Source: Bacteroidales bacterium
GTDB lineage: Bacteria; Bacteroidota; Bacteroidia; Bacteroidales; UBA10428
Reading direction: 5' to 3'
DNA: 9,653 nucleotides
Assembly (NCBI GenBank): GCA_016938095.1
Contig: JAFGVG010000269.1
Span: 1-9,653, forward strand
Shown here in pieces: positions 6,065 to 9,653 of the stretch; positions within the stretch are counted from its first letter, which is position 1; each line of letters opens with the position of its first letter. Below the pieces are notes generated by a model. It searched no databases and was not told where the DNA came from. It saw only the letters and a program-made list of their open reading frames with translations. Made by a program: the position numbers and the translations under genes.

Positions 6065-6108
6065 TCCACGATGCATTTCGGAGGATTTCGGTAACGTATC
6101 GTTTCAGA

Positions 6109-6555
6109 TTATTCCTGCAAAGCCCTTGCTATACCCTTTATCTTTTCGGGGTGTAGCACAAAAACCGCGGAGACCACCGATATGCCCTTGAGCTTTTTTA
6201 CCAGTGCCTGAAACCCGGTTTCATTCATTTCTCCGGCAACCTGTAACACAAAGTCAATGTTTTTAATTTCGGGGAAAAGAATACCGTCGGGACAGCGATT
6301 TGCAATAAGGTTATATCGTATATACCGGTCTTCGTCGTCAAAACGGTATTTGCTGAACGAAAGATCGGTTTTTAATTTAGGCTGATGCACCACCAGGTTT
6401 TCCACGCGGGTAAATTGCATGCCCAACTCCTGGTTAACCGACCACACCATACGGTAATCGTTTTCGTGCGACGATATGCCAATGATCCTGAAATCAACGC
6501 GCTCATCCACTTGTAATTTAAGCGTCAGCTTTTTTTCGGGAGGTTTCGGTTTCAT
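6109..6555 (-). CDS. IPExxxVDY-family protein of unknown function
   Basis: This small protein (148 aa) has no signal peptide or TM segment and is probably cytoplasmic. The family is named for an I-P-E-x-x-x-V-D-Y motif, which appears here in conservative form as F94-P-E-I-K-N-I-D-F102 within GILFPEIKNIDFVLQV. Other visible features are a basic, Pro-rich start (MKPKPPEKKLTLKL), an acidic/aromatic patch (FSKYRFDDEDRYIRYNLIAN, 67-86), and a C-terminal alpha/beta-like part (GFQALVKKLKGISVVSAVFVL). It is the last gene of the acpP-fabF-rnc set, 56 bases after rnc, a neighbourhood I recall for this family in Bacteroidota, often followed by pyruvate kinase. No pyruvate kinase follows here. Its biochemical role is unknown. 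The position after RNase III hints at, but does not show, a link to RNA metabolism or fatty-acid synthesis. Confidence 0.85.
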   Translation of the reverse strand: MKPKPPEKKLTLKLQVDERVDFRIIGISSHENDYRMVWSVNQELGMQFTRVENLVVHQPKLKTDLSFSKYRFDDEDRYIRYNLIANRCPDGILFPEIKNIDFVLQVAGEMNETGFQALVKKLKGISVVSAVFVLHPEKIKGIARALQE

Positions 6556-6611
6556 AGAAAGTTGCAGTAAACCCCTAAGATAGGCAAAATAACACTACCC
6601 AGGGTGAATTA

Positions 6612-7331
6612 TCAGCTTTCGATAAGCTGCAGTGCCTGCCGGGCTGCGTTCTGTTCCGCCTCTTTTTTGGAAGAACCTGAACCCCTGCCGGCAATATCAT
6701 CTACAATAAACAAATGGGTAATGAAAACAAGGCCGTTTTCATCGTTTTCTTCAAAGCTGGTAAAGTTGATGGACTTTTTGTTTTTCTGACCCCATTCGAT
6801 GATCCGGCTCTTAAAATCGGTCTCGGTATTCAGCAGCCGGTTAATGTTCACATCGCTTTGAATAATCCGTTCGAGAACTATTTTTTTGGTGCGCTCATAA
6901 CCTTTATCAATGTACAAAGCACCAATAAGGGCTTCGAGTGTATCGCCGTAAACCGATTTGTGATTGTCTTTGGAAAGCTTGGAAACGATCATTTCGCTAA
7001 TGCCAAGCTTAATGGCCATATGATTCAGGTGATCGCGGTTAACGATTTTGGAACGTGTTTGGGTAAGAAACCCTTCTTCTTTCTCGGGGAATTTGAAAAA
7101 CAAAAACTCAGCCACCATTGAATCAAGTATGGCATCGCCTAAAAACTCAAGTCGTTCGTTATTTACCCGGGTGTCGTTAAAAACGATTGTGGAAGCCGAC
7201 TTATGCACAAAGGCAAGTTGGTAGGGCTTCAGGTTTCTTGGTCTGAATCCAAGGATTCGCTTAAGTTGCCTGACAAAGGTTTTTTCCGGAGGGAATAAGT
7301 ACTTATCGTTACGAAGTAGAGGTGTCAACAC
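6612..7331 (-). CDS. rnc: Ribonuclease III
   Basis: This double-strand-specific endoribonuclease processes rRNA precursors and structured RNAs in the cytoplasm. The 239-residue protein has the RNase III catalytic domain (about 20-160) with signature NNERLEFLGDAILDSMVAEFL. The acidic metal ligands are E62, D66, D130 (VYGDTLEALIGALY) and E133, with E59 matching E. coli E38. The C-terminal dsRNA-binding domain (about 170-238) ends with GSGSSKKEAEQNAARQAL, whose KKEAE motif contacts the RNA backbone in family members. The start is GTG at 7331, or possibly the next codon TTG at 7328. No ATG precedes the catalytic domain. Only three bases separate the fabF stop from this GTG, so the two are probably translationally coupled. 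Length and motifs are normal for Bacteroidota RNase III. Confidence 0.96.
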   Translation of the reverse strand: MLTPLLRNDKYLFPPEKTFVRQLKRILGFRPRNLKPYQLAFVHKSASTIVFNDTRVNNERLEFLGDAILDSMVAEFLFFKFPEKEEGFLTQTRSKIVNRDHLNHMAIKLGISEMIVSKLSKDNHKSVYGDTLEALIGALYIDKGYERTKKIVLERIIQSDVNINRLLNTETDFKSRIIEWGQKNKKSINFTSFEENDENGLVFITHLFIVDDIAGRGSGSSKKEAEQNAARQALQLIES

Positions 7332-7334
7332 AGG

Positions 7335-8588
7335 TTACGATACATATTTCCTGAAAATAACCGATGTATTATGCCCGCCAAAACCAAAGGTATTGCTTAT
7401 GGCAATGTTAACGGTCCGTTTCTGCGCCTTATGGAGTGTAAGGTTAATACCAGGATCGACTTCTTCATCCGGCACCTTGAAATTAATGGTTGGCGGCACA
7501 ATGTCGTACTTGGTGCACAAAATAGTGGCAATGGCCTCAATGGCTCCGGCAGCTCCCAGTAAATGACCGGTCATTGATTTGGTAGCACTTACATTGAGCT
7601 TGTAGGCATGTTCACCGAAAACCCTGACAATGGCTCTGGATTCAGAAACATCACCTACCGGCGTTGCCGTTCCGTGTACATTTATGTAATCAACCTGATC
7701 GGGCGTGAGATAGGCGTCTTCCAATGCATTTTTCATTACCAGCGCCGCACCCAGTCCTTCGGGATGGGGTGCAGTAATGTGGTATGCATCAGCAGACATG
7801 CCGCCACCTATCACCTCGGCATATATTCGGGCTCCCCTGCTGCGGGCATGCTCGTATTCCTCAAGGATAAGTGCACCACCACCCTCACCCATGACAAAAC
7901 CATCGCGGGTTTTATCAAAAGGCCTCGAAGCGGTTTTGTATTCCGCGTTGTTGGTGGACATGGCATGCATGGCATTGAATCCGCCAATGCCCGGCTCACA
8001 TATGCCTGCTTCTGAACCGCCCGATACAAACAAATCGGCTTTACCTAACCTGATGAGGTTATAGGCATCGATCAATGCATTGGTGGCTGTGGCACATGCC
8101 GATACGGTGGCATAATTCGGTCCGCGGAATCCGTAGCGCATGGAAATCTGACCTGCCGCAATATCGGGAATGATCTTGGTAATAAAGAAGGGATTAAATC
8201 TGGGCATTTTATTGCCTTTGAAATAATCCCCCAATTCGTTCAAAAAAGTGTTAAACCCGCCAATTCCCGAACCGTAAATTACGCCAATCCTGTCTTTATT
8301 GACAGCATCAAGATCAATTCCTGAATCCTTGACAGCCTGTTCAGCGGCCACCAGGGCGTAAATGGTAAAAAGGTCATACTTTTTGAGTTCCTTACGTTCA
8401 AAGAAATCTTCGGGTTTGAAACCCTTAACCTCGCAGGCAAACTGGGTTTTGAAATTCGTGGCATCAAAACGAGTAATCTTATCGGCCCCGCTAACTCCGT
8501 TAACCAAATTATTCCAGAAATCATTAACATTATTGCCCAGGGGGGTTACCGCACCCATTCCGGTAACTACTACTCGCTTCAACTCCAT
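7335..8588 (-). CDS. fabF: 3-oxoacyl-[acyl-carrier-protein] synthase II (FabF)
   Basis: FabF condenses malonyl-ACP with acyl-ACP, releasing CO2, in the elongation cycle of type II fatty-acid synthesis. The 417-residue protein opens with RVVVTGMGAVTPLGN. It has the active-site Cys in TVSACATATNALIDAY (C165), the first catalytic His in NVHGTATPVGD (H305), and K337/H342 in SATKSMTGHLLGAAGA, giving the complete Cys-His-His triad of elongating KAS enzymes. The C-terminal NTFGFGGHN loop is present. The ATG at 8588 follows the acpP stop by 26 bases with no clear Shine-Dalgarno. Its substrate carrier is encoded directly upstream. FabB is an alternative name for this fold, but length, sequence style and acpP linkage fit FabF. 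Confidence 0.97.
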   Translation of the reverse strand: MELKRVVVTGMGAVTPLGNNVNDFWNNLVNGVSGADKITRFDATNFKTQFACEVKGFKPEDFFERKELKKYDLFTIYALVAAEQAVKDSGIDLDAVNKDRIGVIYGSGIGGFNTFLNELGDYFKGNKMPRFNPFFITKIIPDIAAGQISMRYGFRGPNYATVSACATATNALIDAYNLIRLGKADLFVSGGSEAGICEPGIGGFNAMHAMSTNNAEYKTASRPFDKTRDGFVMGEGGGALILEEYEHARSRGARIYAEVIGGGMSADAYHITAPHPEGLGAALVMKNALEDAYLTPDQVDYINVHGTATPVGDVSESRAIVRVFGEHAYKLNVSATKSMTGHLLGAAGAIEAIATILCTKYDIVPPTINFKVPDEEVDPGINLTLHKAQKRTVNIAISNTFGFGGHNTSVIFRKYVS

Positions 8589-8614
8589 AATGAAAAGTGT
8601 TGGTAAAACTTAAT

Positions 8615-8854
8615 TTACTTCTTTACGTTCTCATCAATGTACTTGATAGCGTCGCCAACGGTAGCGATGTTTTCAGCTGCATCATCGGGAATACCGATAT
8701 TGAATTCTTTTTCGAACTCCATGATCAGCTCAACGGTATCAAGTGAATCAGCACCCAAATCGTTGGTAAAACTAGCTTCGGGCGTTACTTCGCTTTCATC
8801 AACACCTAATTTGTCAACAATAATCGCTTTTACTCTAGATGCAATGTCTGACAT
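8615..8854 (-). CDS. acpP: Acyl carrier protein
   Basis: ACP is the small acidic cytoplasmic carrier that holds growing acyl chains on a 4'-phosphopantetheine arm. The 79-residue protein has the classic four-helix length and the attachment motif GADSLDTVELIMEFEKEF, with S37 as the pantetheine-bearing serine. Helix-II acidic residues (E44, E47) that dock fatty-acid enzymes are present. The ATG at 8854 starts MSDIASRVKAIIVDKLGVDE, as in other Bacteroidota ACPs. It is the first gene of the leftward operon with fabF, rnc and the IPExxxVDY gene, and is preceded by a good promoter candidate. No oddities were seen. Confidence 0.97.
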   Translation of the reverse strand: MSDIASRVKAIIVDKLGVDESEVTPEASFTNDLGADSLDTVELIMEFEKEFNIGIPDDAAENIATVGDAIKYIDENVKK

Positions 8855-8901
8855 AATACCTAATTTTAATTATTACTTTAAAATTTTTGAAAAATGTTGT
8901 G

Positions 8902-8933
8902 CAAAGAAAATGCAATAATAAGGAAAAAACAAA
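8902..8933 (-). promoter_or_regulatory. Promoter of the acpP-fabF-rnc operon
   Basis: On the minus strand, TTTG (8933-8930) is followed after 20 bases by TTTCTTTG (8909-8902), one mismatch from TAnnTTTG. A second TTTG overlaps just upstream (8937-8934). Initiation at about 8896 would give an AT-rich leader of roughly 42 bases before the acpP ATG. Confidence 0.5.
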
Positions 8934-8958
8934 CAAATTTTTAATTTTCTTTGGCTTT

Positions 8959-8981
8959 CGACTAAGGCCGCATTTTGGTCG
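8959..8981. promoter_or_regulatory. Inverted repeat between divergent acpP and purN
   Basis: CGACTAA (8959-8965) can pair with TTGGTCG (8975-8981), including one G-T pair, around a 9-base loop. It lies between the acpP promoter and the purN start, a possible operator place. No regulator is suggested by the sequence and chance is plausible. Confidence 0.2.
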
Positions 8982-9017
8982 ATTTGTATTATATTGATAT
9001 TTAACTTCTTATAAATC

Positions 9018-9599
9018 ATGCCACAACTGGTTATCTTCGCCTCCGGATCGGGTTCAAACGCTGAAAATATAGTCCGTTACTTCCTTAACAAGCCTCAGAT
9101 AAGGGTTTCAGGCCTATGCACCAACCGCCCCGATGCCTACGTGATTGAACGAATGAAAAAATACGACATTCCCGTGTTGGTGTTTAACCGCAACGACCTG
9201 CACGAAATTACAAAAGTGGATGACTGGATGGTTCAGAAAGGCGCTGACTGGATTATCCTGGCCGGTTTTCTGTGGCTTATGCCTGCCAGACTTATACAGG
9301 CTTATCCCAATCGTATCATCAACATACACCCAGCCCTGTTGCCTAATTACGGCGGAAAGGGCATGTACGGGCACCATGTGCATGAGGCCGTCATAGCAAA
9401 CGGCGAGAAACAATCGGGCATTACCATTCACTACGTGAACAACGAATACGACCGCGGTGAAACCATCTTCCAGGCTACCTGCCCGGTTGAACCGGATGAC
9501 ACAGCCGATACCCTTGCCGAACGGGTGCACGATCTCGAATACAGGCACTTCCCGGCCATTATTGAACAGGAAGTAATGAAAGGAATACATAACGAATAG
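9018..9599 (+). CDS. purN: Phosphoribosylglycinamide formyltransferase (GART, folate-dependent)
   Basis: PurN transfers a formyl group from 10-formyltetrahydrofolate to glycinamide ribonucleotide, the third step of de novo purine synthesis, in the cytoplasm. The 193-residue product has the N-terminal phosphate-binding loop FASGSGSNAENIV (7-19), the folate-side strand WIILAGFLWLMPARLI, and the catalytic triad of the family: N102 and H104 in NIHPALLPNYGGKGMYG, and D145 in VNNEYDRGETI. Length matches the roughly 190-210 residues usual for stand-alone PurN. It starts at ATG 9018, transcribed divergently from acpP, with no clear Shine-Dalgarno and only weak promoter-like motifs (TTTG at 8974-8977, TATTTAAC at 8998-9005). 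It appears monocistronic within the window. No strong terminator follows, only a weak AT hairpin at 9601-9613. Confidence 0.96.
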   Translation: MPQLVIFASGSGSNAENIVRYFLNKPQIRVSGLCTNRPDAYVIERMKKYDIPVLVFNRNDLHEITKVDDWMVQKGADWIILAGFLWLMPARLIQAYPNRIINIHPALLPNYGGKGMYGHHVHEAVIANGEKQSGITIHYVNNEYDRGETIFQATCPVEPDDTADTLAERVHDLEYRHFPAIIEQEVMKGIHNE

Positions 9600-9614
9600 C
9601 ATTATTAAATAATA

Positions 9615-9653
9615 GCACGACTGCACGACTACCAGACTGCACGACTGCACGAC
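9615..9653. repeat. 8-bp tandem repeat array, cut by the window edge
   Basis: The unit GCACGACT appears at 9615-9622, 9623-9630 and 9639-9646, plus a seven-base partial copy at 9647-9653. A degenerate middle unit, ACCAGACT, lies at 9631-9638. The array begins 15 bases after the purN stop and runs off the window, so its full length is unknown. The period of 8 and the non-coding position suggest a slippage-type minisatellite. Confidence 0.85.

Noticed and set aside
6714..7121. 135-codon plus-strand ORF inside rnc
   Set aside because: It is a shadow of the conserved rnc gene on the other strand, with no independent support.
7608..8064. Overlapping plus-strand ORFs inside fabF
   Set aside because: They are antisense to the complete, conserved FabF coding sequence and show no family features.
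9615..9653. CRISPR or attachment site at the right edge
   Set aside because: The 8-base units are contiguous without spacers, and there is no integrase or tRNA gene nearby.

Overview
The window looks like ordinary chromosomal DNA of a member of the Bacteroidota, probably Bacteroidales-like. The evidence is a RprX/RprY-type two-component pair, the gene order acpP-fabF-rnc-IPExxxVDY gene, a Bacteroidota-style TonB with a long cytoplasmic N-terminus, start codons without clear Shine-Dalgarno sequences, and promoter-like TTTG-N20-TAnnTTTG motifs. Nothing points to a plasmid, phage or transposon.

Layout. (1) 1-1228 (+): the last three quarters of groEL, which begins outside the window. It converges on a two-gene operon across a perfect bidirectional terminator at 1227-1263. 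(2) 1262-3422 (-): rprX (sensor kinase), then rprY (OmpR-type regulator), with overlapping coding regions. (3) 3423-3747: a 325-base gap with a tandem TTTAACA box behind rprX, palindromes, an orphan intrinsic terminator that suggests a small RNA or leader, and a possible tonB promoter. (4) 3748-5816 (+): tonB, a 173-base gap with a consensus promoter, then tightly coupled exbB and exbD. Together these would form an inner-membrane energy-transducing complex powering TonB-dependent outer-membrane transporters. (5) 5817-6108: a convergent gap with a cluster of three REP-like imperfect palindromes. (6) 6109-8854 (-): acpP, fabF, rnc and an IPExxxVDY-family gene, reading leftward from a promoter at about 8900-8933. 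This joins fatty-acid synthesis to RNase III. (7) 9018-9599 (+): purN, divergent from acpP. An 8-bp tandem repeat follows at 9615-9653 and runs off the end of the window.

The protein-coding content is core housekeeping and envelope physiology, and I found no clearly new multi-gene system. The parts that deserve a second look are non-coding: the REP-like cluster with a compensated stem change, the possible small RNA or attenuator at about 3510-3652, the 10-bp-phased box upstream of rprX, and the 8-mer tandem array at the right edge.
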